A DNA stretch of 34,207 nt from Cytophagales bacterium (GTDB lineage Bacteria > Bacteroidota > Bacteroidia > Cytophagales > CCMP332), in assembly GCA_028279065.1 (NCBI GenBank), contig JANQSY010000129.1, forward strand, positions 1 to 34,207, given 5' to 3'. A program made the translations under genes and the position numbers. Shown here piece after piece: positions 8,099 through 16,282 of the stretch (its first letter is position 1; each line of letters opens with the position of its first letter). The notes beneath the pieces were generated by a model that saw only the letters and a list, made by a program, of their open reading frames with translations, did not search any database and was not told the DNA's origin.

Positions 8099-8847
8099 AG
8101 AGGAGTTACCTTTAAATTTTCAAGTATAATTTCAGACAAAAGGGGCAATTGCCCCTTTTTATATTTTTCAAGGATATTATTCAACTCAATGGATTCATCC
8201 TTCGGCTCAGAATAGTTCCTATAGTTTTGAAACAGAACATTTCCTACTCTGATTTTTTCAATCACCTCCCTGAATCTGATCCCCCCTCCGTCCGTTTCAT
8301 ACGAATAGGCGAAATAGTCAACTTCGTAATTATCTTTATTTATCCAATAGAGGAATTCATCCTGATAATCCTCTCCTCCTCCTTCCTGTCTGAATCGTAC
8401 CAGAATTTCATAGTAATCCTTGCCATTTATTGAAACCACCCCGTTCAAGGTTTTTAAAACGGCTTCGTCATTAAGACGAAATGGAAGAAGGGCAAAATAA
8501 ATCACGGAATTAACCGACCTGGTGTATTTTCCTTCCCATTCATCTTCGACCTGGACTGGATTTCCATTGATTTTCCTTGTATAACCGGAATTGGAAAGGA
8601 TGTCCGTGATAAATCCGGCAGTATCTTCCCATTCACGTCTGAACTCGAAATTTCCATTTTCCCTGAAACGATAGTAATGCCTGCCCCTAAAATCGAACTC
8701 AATGATTGAGCTGGAATAGGTAATTCCTCCATGGGATTCGATCGCCCGATCAACTATTTGTTGTGGGTCTTCTGATCCAGGCCTGCAGCATGTTGCTGAA
8801 ACTATCAGAAGAAGAAATACAAGCCTTTGATGTTTATAAATGTTCAT
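8095..8847 (-). CDS. predicted lipoprotein of unknown function (DUF6503-like)
   Basis: The ATG at 8847 gives a 250-residue product with a lipoprotein signal: MNIYKHQRLVFLLLIVSATC then Cys-Arg, with the lipidated Cys at about residue 20-21. The frame stays open 204 nt further upstream, but that stretch is unlike a protein and overlaps the divergent gene. The mature part (IVDRAIESHGGITYSSSIIE, then paired strands with many Tyr and Asp) resembles periplasmic Bacteroidota lipoproteins such as the DUF6503 group; that assignment is from memory of the pattern and is tentative. No catalytic motif is visible. The last 20 codons contain a strong terminator-like hairpin, described separately. Confidence 0.7.
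   Translation of the reverse strand: MNIYKHQRLVFLLLIVSATCCRPGSEDPQQIVDRAIESHGGITYSSSIIEFDFRGRHYYRFRENGNFEFRREWEDTAGFITDILSNSGYTRKINGNPVQVEDEWEGKYTRSVNSVIYFALLPFRLNDEAVLKTLNGVVSINGKDYYEILVRFRQEGGGEDYQDEFLYWINKDNYEVDYFAYSYETDGGGIRFREVIEKIRVGNVLFQNYRNYSEPKDESIELNNILEKYKKGQLPLLSEIILENLKVTPL
8138..8160 (+). terminator. intrinsic terminator inside the convergent gene
   Basis: A perfect inverted repeat AAAAGGGGC-AATT-GCCCCTTTT is followed by another T. It starts 39 nt after the stop of the SRPBCC/GyrI gene, so it is well placed to end that transcript. It lies wholly within the 3' coding end of the opposing lipoprotein gene, where it encodes Lys-Lys-Gly-Gln-Leu-Pro-Leu. The repeat is nearly symmetric, with T runs on both strands, so it could also act on the opposing transcript. 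Confidence 0.7.
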
Positions 8848-8934
8848 TAGGGGGTATTGTAATCCTGGCCTTTTTAAGACTAATATTGCGAATCTCAATT
8901 TTTTGTATTGTACTTGTTGTCGGCCTAAAGGCAC

Positions 8935-9642
8935 ATGGAAATTTTTCATCCTATATATCTTTCCTTTTATCTGGTGGTCATCCTTTCCATAGTCGCGGGT
9001 GTTTTTATGGTCCTCAGAGGATATTTCGGGAAAAAGGGTGGCTTCCCGCAAGTACTGATATTCCTACTGCTGATCTTTGGCTGGCTTACCCTATCCGCCT
9101 ATCTTCCAAATTACCTTGAGATCAATTCCTTCAATGACTTTGTTCTTTTTTCTGCATTGGGCCTGGGAATCCCGATCTGCATTTTGTTGATCCTAATGCT
9201 TCTCAGCCTTAAGACCGTTGACCTTCTTCCTCCCAAATGGCTTACCTTCTTCCAGGTTTTGAGAGTGCTTATTGAATTGTCCTTTTATGGATTGTTCATC
9301 AGGGGTCTATTACCTGAAAAAATGACCTTTACCGGCATGAATGGTGACCTGCTTATCGGGCTTTTTTCACCGGTCATCGCTATGTATCATTATTCCAATC
9401 ATTCATGGGGGAAGTTCTATGCCTATCTTTTTCACATTGCCGGGATCATATCCCTTGTATGGATTTGTTTTCTTGGATTCTACCCCCCGGGGGCAGAGGA
9501 ACAGGGGACATTCTCTTTGGAAAACCCAACCTGGTTTGAATACCCCTGGATATGGCATTGGACCTATCTAGTCCCTCTGTTTTTGTTCGGCCATATTATT
9601 TCCCTTTATCATTTGATCAAAAATCCTAGGATTGAATCATAA
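8935..9642 (+). CDS. conserved multi-pass membrane protein, function unknown
   Basis: This 235-residue protein has about seven hydrophobic helices. It starts MEIFHPIYLSFYLVVILSIV and has a hydrophilic loop around PEKMTFTGMNGDLLIGLF. The pattern Q-V-L-R-V-L-I-E-L ... P-E-K-M-T-F-T-G-x-N-x-D-x-L-x-G-L resembles a small family of unnamed integral membrane proteins seen in Bacteroidota; I know no function for it. The start lies 87 nt from the divergent lipoprotein start, so both promoters must share that gap. The stop overlaps the sugar transporter gene by 11 nt, indicating co-transcription with it. Confidence 0.8.
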   Translation: MEIFHPIYLSFYLVVILSIVAGVFMVLRGYFGKKGGFPQVLIFLLLIFGWLTLSAYLPNYLEINSFNDFVLFSALGLGIPICILLILMLLSLKTVDLLPPKWLTFFQVLRVLIELSFYGLFIRGLLPEKMTFTGMNGDLLIGLFSPVIAMYHYSNHSWGKFYAYLFHIAGIISLVWICFLGFYPPGAEEQGTFSLENPTWFEYPWIWHWTYLVPLFLFGHIISLYHLIKNPRIES

Positions 9643-10990
9643 TCAAACAAACAGTTCAGTCCTGATCCCCCTGACCACCCTATTCTTTTTGTGGGGTTTC
9701 ATGACAGTTCTTAATGACCTGCTCATTCCGTTTTTAAAGGGACATTACCAGCTGGATTATTTTAGATCGATGCTGGTCCAAACATCATTTTTTGGGGCGT
9801 ATTTTGTGGGATCCCTTGCCTATTTCATCTACTCTTCAGCATTTGAAGATCCCATAAACAAGATTGGGTACAAGAACGGGATCATCCTTGGACTGATTTT
9901 ATCAGGCTTTGGCTGCATGATTTTTTTACCGGCTGGAATTATTGACAGCTATCCGGTTTTCTTGTCTGGTCTTATGGTTCTCGGGTTTGGATTCACAATT
10001 TTACAGATCGCGGCCAATCCTTTCGTATCTATAGCTGGCCCAAAGGAGAAAGCCAGCTCAAGACTTAATCTGGCTCAGGGTTTTAATTCATTCGGAACCA
10101 TGTTAGGACCTCTGCTTGGAGGGGTGGTTATATTCAGCCTTTTATCAGGTATCAATGCTATTTCCTATCCTTATTTTTTTGCAGGGCTGGTGTTTTTTGG
10201 AGTGGCAATCCTTTTCTATTTTCTTCCAATACCGGCCTGGAAGAATGAGGAGAAGATCGAGAAAGGCCTGGTTTCATTGGAGTTCCCAAATCTCAAATGG
10301 GGTATTCTGGGGATCTTTTGCTATGTGGGGGCAGAAGTTGGTATAGGAAGTATAATTATTAACCTGCTCGGATTGCCTGAATTCGGTGGGTTAAAGGAAG
10401 AAATCGCCAGTGACTTTTTGAGTCTTTATTGGGGTGGGTTAATGATTGGAAGATTTGGCGGGGCAATTACCCAAACAGGTGAGCTTTCCAAGTCAAACGC
10501 CATTAAAGCCGGGCTGGTAATGCTTGCAGCATTTTTGGTAGTTGCCGTCTTCAATCTCCTAAAGGGAGGGATTGGTTTTTCCGAAATTCTTCTCTTTTTC
10601 CCTGTGGCAGCCCTTTCCTTTTTAGCCTTCATAATTGGAAAAGGAAAAAACCGGCTTACCATCAGCATATTTTCCTTGGCCATCGTAGTTTCCCTTGCAA
10701 CTGCCATGCTTGGATCAGGGAAGCTTGGACTTTGGAGTTTGATCGGGATTGGTCTTTTTAATTCCATCATGTGGCCGAATATTTTCACCTCCGCCATTGA
10801 GGGGCTTGGGAAATACACTTCTCAAGGATCTTCCCTATTGGTAATGGCGATCCTAGGTGGAGCCCTGGTGCCTCCCATAATGGGTTGGCTAGCAGATGAA
10901 ATCGGTCTTAGGTTAGCCCTTTGTATTCCGGTTTTTTGTTACCTCTATATCCTTTGGTACTCCACCAGAAGCTTTTGGACCAAAAAATAG
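9632..10990 (+). CDS. FucP/GluP-type sugar:H+ symporter (MFS)
   Basis: This 452-residue protein has about 12 membrane helices and an N-terminus typical of the fucose/glucose/galactose branch of the major facilitator superfamily: FFLWGFMTVLNDLLIPFLK, where Asn-Asp in helix 1 is characteristic. Helix 4-5 carries QIAANPFVSIAGPKEKASSR followed by LNLAQGFNSFGTMLGPLLGG, also as in FucP/GluP. It should import a hexose or 6-deoxyhexose with protons across the inner membrane; the exact sugar cannot be read from sequence. The only reasonable start is TTG at 9632, inside the end of the preceding membrane-protein gene (11-nt overlap); the next in-frame ATG would delete half of helix 1. No sugar catabolic genes are adjacent. 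Confidence 0.87.
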   Translation: MNHNQTNSSVLIPLTTLFFLWGFMTVLNDLLIPFLKGHYQLDYFRSMLVQTSFFGAYFVGSLAYFIYSSAFEDPINKIGYKNGIILGLILSGFGCMIFLPAGIIDSYPVFLSGLMVLGFGFTILQIAANPFVSIAGPKEKASSRLNLAQGFNSFGTMLGPLLGGVVIFSLLSGINAISYPYFFAGLVFFGVAILFYFLPIPAWKNEEKIEKGLVSLEFPNLKWGILGIFCYVGAEVGIGSIIINLLGLPEFGGLKEEIASDFLSLYWGGLMIGRFGGAITQTGELSKSNAIKAGLVMLAAFLVVAVFNLLKGGIGFSEILLFFPVAALSFLAFIIGKGKNRLTISIFSLAIVVSLATAMLGSGKLGLWSLIGIGLFNSIMWPNIFTSAIEGLGKYTSQGSSLLVMAILGGALVPPIMGWLADEIGLRLALCIPVFCYLYILWYSTRSFWTKK

Positions 10991-11024
10991 GGCCGGCTCA
11001 ATGTGAATTAAAAGCATCTTGGTT

Positions 11025-11032
11025 TACTTTTG
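11025..11032 (+). promoter_or_regulatory. -7 element of the tRNA-His promoter
   Basis: TACTTTTG is an exact match to the Bacteroidota -7 consensus TAnnTTTG and lies 12 nt before the tRNA. A weak -33 element (ATGTG near 11001-11005) stands about 19 nt upstream. Transcription would start near 11038-11040, only a few bases before the mature 5' end. Confidence 0.55.
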
Positions 11033-11043
11033 CACCCCTTAAT

Positions 11044-11118
11044 GGTGGCTGTAGCTCAGCTGGTTAGAGTAGCGGTTTGTGGATCCGTTGGTCGTGGGTT
11101 CGAATCCCATCAGCCACC
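11044..11118 (+). tRNA. tRNA-His (anticodon GTG)
   Basis: A complete cloverleaf is visible. The acceptor stem GTGGCTG (11045-11051) pairs with CAGCCAC (11111-11117). The extra G at 11044 pairs with C73 at 11118, the hallmark of tRNA-His. The D-arm is GCTC...GAGT, the T-arm is GTGGG-TTCGAAT-CCCAT, and the anticodon GTG lies at 11079-11081 in the loop TTGTGGA. The anticodon stem closes with a T-T opposition at its inner end. The CCA tail is not fully encoded. The gene has its own promoter and a terminator hairpin just downstream, so it is a single-gene transcription unit before purK. Confidence 0.96.
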
Positions 11119-11123
11119 CATCG

Positions 11124-11160
11124 TCCTGCCCTTTGAAAATTCATTGTGGCAGGATTTTTT
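11124..11160 (+). terminator. intrinsic terminator after tRNA-His
   Basis: TCCTGCC (11124-11130) pairs with GGCAGGA (11148-11154), followed immediately by six T. The hairpin begins six nt after the tRNA 3' end and 25 nt before the purK start, so it probably separates the tRNA transcript from purK. Confidence 0.78.
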
Positions 11161-11184
11161 GTTTTGCTCTCCTAAGTGTAAGAA

Positions 11185-12315
11185 ATGGGAATAAAAACCA
11201 AAATTGGTATACTTGGTGGTGGCCAGCTCGGCCGTATGCTTTATGAGGCTTCTATCGGTCTTGATATCGAGATCCATTTCATGGATCCTGATCCACATGC
11301 ACCCTGTAAGTACCTTGGAAGATCATTTACAGCTGGTGATATCAATGATCCAGATTCGGTTTTTCAATTTGGAAAAGACAAGGATGTCATCAGCATCGAA
11401 ATAGAGAGGGTGAGCGTCGAGGGCCTAACAAGGTTGAATGAGATTGGAAAAAAGGTGTTCCCTTCCCCTCAATTGATTGCGGTGGTACAGGATAAGATCC
11501 TTCAAAAGCAATTCTTTCAAAAACATCAGATCCCCACAGCGCCCTTTGAAGTGATTCAGGACCTGGCCGGTCTGAAAGCATTAAAAAAAGACTTTCCATT
11601 TGTAAACAAGATCGGGGTTGGTGGATATGATGGGAGGGGAGTTCAATTAGTTCGGAATGAAGCTGACATTCAAAATTGTTTTGATGCACCCGGAATTGTT
11701 GAGGATCTTGCTGATATCGACAAAGAGATCTCGGTAATAGCCTGCCGAAATGAGGAGGGACAAACCGAGACCTTCCCAGCAGTGGAAATGGTTTTTGACG
11801 CCAGGGCAAACCTTGTTGATTATTTGATCTCCCCGGCTGAGATCAGCCTGGAGGAAGAAAGAAAAGCACAGGAGATCGCTCGCGAGCTGGCTCAAAAAAT
11901 GGACCTTGTCGGAGTAATGGCCGTTGAGATGTTTTTGTTGAAAAACGGTCAGATCTGGGTAAATGAGGTGGCGCCCAGGCCTCATAATTCGGGCCACCAA
12001 AGCATCGAGGGGAACTATTCCTCTCAGTATGATCAGCATTTAAGAGCCTTATTGGGCCTCCCAATGCTAAGCCCTCCAATTATTTCACCCTCCGCAATGG
12101 TAAATCTCCTTGGTGCAGAAGGCTATGAAGGTGAGGCAAAGTATGAAGGCATAGAGGAGGTATTGCGAAGAAAGGATGCCTACATCCATATCTATGGAAA
12201 GAAACTCACAAAGCCTTTTAGAAAAATGGGGCATGTGACCGTGCTGGGAAAGGACAAGGAAGAACTGATAGAAAAAATTAACTTCGTTAAACGAAACCTA
12301 AAAGTAATCGCATGA
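11185..12315 (+). CDS. purK: N5-carboxyaminoimidazole ribonucleotide synthase PurK
   Basis: PurK makes N5-CAIR from AIR, bicarbonate and ATP in de novo purine synthesis. The 376-residue product has the ATP-grasp layout: N-terminal [13 protein letters not shown], a central ATP-grasp region with [18 protein letters not shown] and the metal-binding segment [20 protein letters not shown] near residues 255-275, and a small C-terminal domain ending [12 protein letters not shown]. Length and all motifs are normal. The ATG at 11185 follows the tRNA-His terminator. The stop codon overlaps the purE start in ATGA, so the two purine enzymes are translationally coupled, matching the fact that PurK and PurE catalyse consecutive steps. 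Confidence 0.96.
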   Translation: MGIKTKIGILGGGQLGRMLYEASIGLDIEIHFMDPDPHAPCKYLGRSFTAGDINDPDSVFQFGKDKDVISIEIERVSVEGLTRLNEIGKKVFPSPQLIAVVQDKILQKQFFQKHQIPTAPFEVIQDLAGLKALKKDFPFVNKIGVGGYDGRGVQLVRNEADIQNCFDAPGIVEDLADIDKEISVIACRNEEGQTETFPAVEMVFDARANLVDYLISPAEISLEEERKAQEIARELAQKMDLVGVMAVEMFLLKNGQIWVNEVAPRPHNSGHQSIEGNYSSQYDQHLRALLGLPMLSPPIISPSAMVNLLGAEGYEGEAKYEGIEEVLRRKDAYIHIYGKKLTKPFRKMGHVTVLGKDKEELIEKINFVKRNLKVIA

Positions 12316-12803
12316 ATACATCCAGGGTGGGGATAATAATGGGGAGTAAGTCGGACCTCGAGGTGATGAATGGGGCGGCAGAGGTATTGGAGAAGTTGGG
12401 TGTTGAGTATGAAATTGACATAGTTTCCGCTCATAGGACACCGAATAAAATGGCTGATTATGCTAAAAATGCACGGGAGCGTGGCATTTCGGTGATCATT
12501 GCCGGTGCTGGAGGAGCAGCTCATCTCCCTGGAATGGTTGCTTCATATACCACTTTACCAGTTATTGGTGTTCCTGTCAAGTCAAGGAATAGCATTGATG
12601 GATGGGATTCTGTGCTGTCAATCCTCCAAATGCCTGGAGGTGTCCCCGTTGCAACTGTGGCTCTCGACGGAGCTCAAAATGCGGGTATCCTGGCTGCCCA
12701 GATCATTTCTACATCGGATAATTCGGTTGCTGAGAAACTTAGGGATTACAAAGCCGAATTAGCAAAAAAGGTCGAAGATTCTGCAAAAGGTTTAAAATCC
12801 TAG
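12312..12803 (+). CDS. purE: N5-CAIR mutase PurE (class I)
   Basis: PurE converts N5-CAIR to CAIR, the step after PurK. The 163-residue protein has the class I signatures: [12 protein letters not shown] at the N-terminus, [12 protein letters not shown] near residue 40 with the catalytic His, [14 protein letters not shown] near 75, and [23 protein letters not shown] near 105-127 (cited in parts: [14 protein letters not shown]). Its start ATG is within the purK stop (4-nt overlap). The presence of purK confirms that this is the N5-CAIR mutase type and not the AIR carboxylase (class II) type. Confidence 0.97.
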   Translation: MNTSRVGIIMGSKSDLEVMNGAAEVLEKLGVEYEIDIVSAHRTPNKMADYAKNARERGISVIIAGAGGAAHLPGMVASYTTLPVIGVPVKSRNSIDGWDSVLSILQMPGGVPVATVALDGAQNAGILAAQIISTSDNSVAEKLRDYKAELAKKVEDSAKGLKS

Positions 12804-12832
12804 AATAGATCACCTCAAGGATTGGCACGGTT

Positions 12833-12860
12833 TTGGGGAATCGAATAATTGCTATTTTTG
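12833..12860 (+). promoter_or_regulatory. Bacteroidota-type promoter for the small secreted protein gene
   Basis: TTG at 12833-12835 (within TTTTG), a 17-nt spacer, then TATTTTTG at 12853-12860 match the Bacteroidota -33 / -7 consensus exactly. The start codon of the following gene is 23 nt past the -7 box, leaving a leader of about 17 nt. This is one of the best promoter matches in the window. Confidence 0.62.
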
Positions 12861-12883
12861 GCCCAACTCTGAAATTTCATAAA

Positions 12884-13378
12884 ATGAAGAATTTTATACT
12901 GTTTTTAATCTGTTTATCACCCTTCATGGCAAAAGCACAAGCTGAGATGACGGCTGTATCCGATCCTCTGGCGATTCATGGTCATCATGTAAAGCTTGAT
13001 GTCACCCTTTACGACAAGGGAGGTGCAAAATACGTCGGAGTAGAACTGCATACCATTTATGACCTTGGGTGTATTGCAGATACAGGATTGATCCTATATC
13101 TCAACAATGGAGCGGAAGTTGACGGAATCCTTGAAGAAAAGAATTGCGGGGATATGAAAGACAATAAGGGAAAATTCAGCAGCAAGGTGAGTCGCCATGC
13201 TGAGTACTTCCTTTATTTCGCATTGGACCCGGAAGACCTTCCTGACCTTAGAACCTATGAAATGGAAGCTCTTGATATCGAAGGAGAGCACTTGACCATT
13301 GAGCGAAGCGCAGATGATTTTCAGGACCTATCCCGAAATCATTTTACCAAGTTCTTTGTTGAAGGTCTAAGCAAATAA
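12884..13378 (+). CDS. small exported protein of unknown function
   Basis: From the ATG at 12884 the product has 164 residues and a Sec signal peptide (MKNFILFLICLSPFMAKAQA). The frame is open 51 nt further upstream, but that extension overlaps the promoter and would bury the signal peptide. The mature part of about 145 residues has a beta-rich look, with two Cys (in DLGCIADTG and EKNCGDMKD) that could form a disulfide, and HAEYFLYFALDPEDLPDLR. I recognise no family. It has its own promoter upstream and a strong intrinsic terminator downstream, so it is a monocistronic unit. Confidence 0.75.
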   Translation: MKNFILFLICLSPFMAKAQAEMTAVSDPLAIHGHHVKLDVTLYDKGGAKYVGVELHTIYDLGCIADTGLILYLNNGAEVDGILEEKNCGDMKDNKGKFSSKVSRHAEYFLYFALDPEDLPDLRTYEMEALDIEGEHLTIERSADDFQDLSRNHFTKFFVEGLSK

Positions 13379-13383
13379 AACTT

Positions 13384-13408
13384 AAGCCCCGGAAACGGGG
13401 CTTTTTTT
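13384..13408. terminator. strong intrinsic terminator between convergent genes
   Basis: AAGCCCCG (13384-13391), the tetraloop GAAA, and CGGGGCTT (13396-13403) form a perfect 8-bp stem leading into a run of seven T. It ends the small secreted protein transcript on the plus strand. The stop codon of the convergent flavoprotein gene (13407-13409) sits at the edge of the T run, so the hairpin can also serve the minus strand, although the T run there is weaker. Confidence 0.87.
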
Positions 13409-14360
13409 ATATGCTGTCCTTTACCTTGAAAAACTCCCTGATCAAATTTTCTACAACCTGTTGTGCAGAAGGAACGTCATTGATACGGCTTGAGACCTGA
13501 CCTATTTCTAACTCTCCTTCTTCGAGGTTTCCTTCAAACATTCCCTTTTTAGCCCTTCCCCTTCCCAAAAGCCTGGTAAGTTCCTCCTTGTCCGCACCTT
13601 TTTTATAAGCTTCCATGACCTGCTCAAAGAATTGATTCTTGATCATCCTTACCGGAGTGATCTCTTTTAAAGTGAGTTTGGTGGCACCCTCCTTGGCCTT
13701 TACTATTTCTTCCTTGAAATTATTATGTCCTGAGGATTCCTTTGTAGCCGCAAATCGACTGCCCACCTGTACCCCATCTGCCCCCAGGGCAAAGGCGGCA
13801 AGCATTGATCGGCCTGAACCGATCCCTCCAGCGGCGATCAGAGGAATGTCTACCTGTTCTGCAAGGTCCGGAATAAGGCACATGGTCGTAGTCTCTTCTC
13901 TTCCGTTATGACCCCCTGCTTCAAATCCTTCTCCAACTATTGCATCTACTCCGCAGTCCTGGGATTTTAATCCAAACTTTACCGACGAAACCACATGACA
14001 TACTTTTATCCCATTGGATCTTAATTTCTCAGTCCAGGTGGCAGGGTTTCCGGCACTTGTAAATACCACCTTTACTCCCTCATCGATTATCACCTTCATA
14101 TGATCCTCTATCTGGGGATAAAGTAATGGGACATTGACCCCAAAGGGTTTTTCTGTTGCTCTTTGACATTTTTTTATGTGATCTTTTAGGATATCAGGAT
14201 ACATAGAGCCAGATCCTATCAAGCCCAACCCTCCTGAATTGCTGACCGTGGAAGCCAACTCCCAACCGCTGCACCAGATCATACCTGCCTGGATAATTGG
14301 ATAATCAATCCCAAATAGCTTCGTGATTCTGTTTTTTTCGAAATATTTTTTTTGATCCAT
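13407..14360 (-). CDS. nitronate monooxygenase-family flavoprotein (NMO / FabK-like)
   Basis: This 317-residue FMN-dependent TIM-barrel protein belongs to the 2-nitropropane dioxygenase / nitronate monooxygenase superfamily, which also contains the enoyl-ACP reductase FabK. Visible motifs are YPIIQAGMIWCSGWELA at the N-terminus, GGLGLIGSG, VVFTSAGNP, VGEGFEAGGHNG near residue 150 (His next to the flavin), and the phosphate-binding segment LIAAGGIGSGRSMLAAFALG followed by GVQVGSRF. Family members oxidise alkyl nitronates or reduce enoyl-ACP; I cannot decide which from sequence. It stands alone, divergent from the ClC gene, with 58 nt between the start codons. Confidence 0.9.
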   Translation of the reverse strand: MDQKKYFEKNRITKLFGIDYPIIQAGMIWCSGWELASTVSNSGGLGLIGSGSMYPDILKDHIKKCQRATEKPFGVNVPLLYPQIEDHMKVIIDEGVKVVFTSAGNPATWTEKLRSNGIKVCHVVSSVKFGLKSQDCGVDAIVGEGFEAGGHNGREETTTMCLIPDLAEQVDIPLIAAGGIGSGRSMLAAFALGADGVQVGSRFAATKESSGHNNFKEEIVKAKEGATKLTLKEITPVRMIKNQFFEQVMEAYKKGADKEELTRLLGRGRAKKGMFEGNLEEGELEIGQVSSRINDVPSAQQVVENLIREFFKVKDSI

Positions 14361-14405
14361 TCTGTTTTATTGCTGTTTTCAAAAAGATCAAGGAATTGAA
14401 ACTTA

Positions 14406-14413
14406 TAATTTTG
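14406..14413 (+). promoter_or_regulatory. -7 element immediately before the ClC start codon
   Basis: TAATTTTG matches TAnnTTTG exactly and ends only five nt before the ATG at 14419. Since transcription in this phylum starts about 4-8 nt past the -7 box, the mRNA would begin at or next to the start codon. A convincing -33 TTG at the right distance is lacking. Confidence 0.42.
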
Positions 14414-14418
14414 TCCCC

Positions 14419-16194
14419 ATGATCCAGCGCCTACACGGCAAATTTCTTTTTTGGAGGCTAAAGAATATTCCTGAGAAGCAATTTATTTACTTCCTGGCGG
14501 TTTTCATCGGATTCTTTTCCGGACTTGCTGCAGTAGCACTAAAATCCACTGTACATTTTGTCCAGTCACTGTTGACCCAAGGTTCCGATTATCAATATGC
14601 AAACTACTGGTATTTAGGATTTCCGCTTCTCGGGATCGTGGTCACTGTGCTTTTGAATAAAAAGATCTTCAAGGAAACCTCGGGCCATGGCATTACAGAT
14701 ATTATTTATTCGATCTCACAAAAGGCAGGGATCATCTCAGAGAAGAAGATCTATTCCAGGATGGTCACAAGTACTTTTACGGTCGGTTTTGGCGGATCTG
14801 TGGGTCTGGAGGCTCCAATTACCCTTACCGGTTCGGCCATTGGCTCCAACCTTTCCCGTTTGGTGCATTTGAGTCCAAAATTGAGAACCCTAATGATCGG
14901 TTGTGGTGCAGCGGGAGGGCTTGCAGCAATTTTCAACGCCCCTATAGCGGGGGTGATCTTTGCATTGGAGATCATCGTTTCCAATGCCAGGATCAATTCA
15001 TTTATCCCCCTTTTGATCTCCTCGGTATCTGCAACTCTACTGGCAAAATTCCTGATAGGAGAGGAGATCCTTTTTTCTATCCCGCTCTCAGAGCATATTC
15101 CCATCGGAAATATTCCCTATTACGGTTTGCTTGGCATCTTATGCGGTTTGGTCGCTGTATATTTTTCCAGATCCGTGATGGAGGTAGAAACCAGGGTGAA
15201 GAATATCAAGGAGGGTTACAAACCTCTGATAGGAGGATTGGCCCTTGGTCTGATCATATTTATTTTCCCTCCAATTTATGGAGAAGGATACATGGGCATA
15301 AAAACCCTGGCCTCAAGTCAGTACTTCGGAATACTTTATGATTCCCTATTCTTCTCCAAAGTTGAGGATGAATTGTTTATCGCGATTTTTTGTGTATTCC
15401 TGGTCTTTATAAAACCCATTGCATCTGCCCTGACCATAGGAGCAGGAGGTAGCGGGGGGATATTTGCCCCTTCCCTCGTAGCGGGCGGGTATTTGGGTTT
15501 TGCCTTTGCTAGTCTTATCAACAATATCATTCCAGGGGTTGGTGTATCTAAAAACAATTTTCTCCTTGTTGGCATGTGCGGGGTATTATGCGGAGTTCAG
15601 TATTCTCCACTTACGGCAATATTCCTTATCGCAGAGATCACCGACGGTTACACGCTATTTGTTCCCTTGATGATCGTTTCAGCCTTGAGTTATGCAACGG
15701 CCAGTTATTTTGAACCCCATTCTCTTTATACCAAACGGTTGATCCAAAGAGGTGAGTTGATCCGTGATGACAAGGACAGGGAGGTTTTGAAATTGATGAA
15801 GATGAACTATTTGATCGAAAAGGATCTTCATACCATCCTTCCTGATTCTCTTTTGGCTGACCTTGTTCAGGTAGTCAGTGATTCAAAAAGGAATATTTAT
15901 CCGGTTGTGGATGAAGATCAAAATCTCCTGGGAATAGTTACCCTTGATGATATCAGAAAGATAATGTTTGACCGGGAGGCCCAGGAAAATGTAATTGTGA
16001 GAGACCTTATGAACAGTCCGCCTGAAGAGATCAGCCCCGAAGATCCGATGGAGACGGTTATGAAGAAATTTGAGACCACCGGGGCATGGAATTTGCCGGT
16101 TTTGAAAGATGGGAAATATATGGGGTTCCTTTCCAAGTCCAGGATCTTCAATGCCTACAGGACAAAAATTCGTCAGACACAGGACCTTTCCTGA
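14419..16194 (+). CDS. ClC-family chloride channel/transporter with CBS domains
   Basis: This 591-residue protein has the ClC membrane core (about residues 20-430) followed by a cytoplasmic pair of CBS domains (about 460-580; KRNIYPVVDEDQNLLGIVTL and GAWNLPVLKDGKYMGFL). Anion-path motifs are ETSGHGITDI (for the GSGIP loop), GGSVGLEAPITLTGSAI (for GREGP, keeping the gating Glu), and AGGSGGIFAPSLVAGGYLG (GxFxP). In FNAPIAGVIFALEII the position equal to the internal proton Glu (E203 of E. coli ClC) is Ile, while the neighbouring Glu is kept; this favours a channel-like or uncoupled mode (inference). CBS domains usually bind adenine nucleotides and regulate gating. The start is the ATG at 14419, directly behind a -7 element. 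Confidence 0.93.
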   Translation: MIQRLHGKFLFWRLKNIPEKQFIYFLAVFIGFFSGLAAVALKSTVHFVQSLLTQGSDYQYANYWYLGFPLLGIVVTVLLNKKIFKETSGHGITDIIYSISQKAGIISEKKIYSRMVTSTFTVGFGGSVGLEAPITLTGSAIGSNLSRLVHLSPKLRTLMIGCGAAGGLAAIFNAPIAGVIFALEIIVSNARINSFIPLLISSVSATLLAKFLIGEEILFSIPLSEHIPIGNIPYYGLLGILCGLVAVYFSRSVMEVETRVKNIKEGYKPLIGGLALGLIIFIFPPIYGEGYMGIKTLASSQYFGILYDSLFFSKVEDELFIAIFCVFLVFIKPIASALTIGAGGSGGIFAPSLVAGGYLGFAFASLINNIIPGVGVSKNNFLLVGMCGVLCGVQYSPLTAIFLIAEITDGYTLFVPLMIVSALSYATASYFEPHSLYTKRLIQRGELIRDDKDREVLKLMKMNYLIEKDLHTILPDSLLADLVQVVSDSKRNIYPVVDEDQNLLGIVTLDDIRKIMFDREAQENVIVRDLMNSPPEEISPEDPMETVMKKFETTGAWNLPVLKDGKYMGFLSKSRIFNAYRTKIRQTQDLS

Positions 16195-16282
16195 TGATAA
16201 GAGTCCCTATGTTTAAAAGCTTTTTTTATCCACAAAACCGATGTTAGGAAGTTCAGAACAAACAAGAGTTATCCACATACCA

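Noticed and set aside
8848-9051. Upstream extension of the lipoprotein gene to 9051
   Set aside because: It would bury the lipoprotein signal at residue 69 and overlap the divergent membrane-protein gene by 117 nt.
11044-11160. tRNA-His 3' end as an integration (att) site
   Set aside because: No integrase gene and no repeat of the tRNA 3' end was seen within the window.
16214-16228. AAAAGCTTTTTTT after the ClC gene as terminator
   Set aside because: The stem AAAAGCTTTT has only A-T pairs apart from one GC step and no loop; it is too weak.
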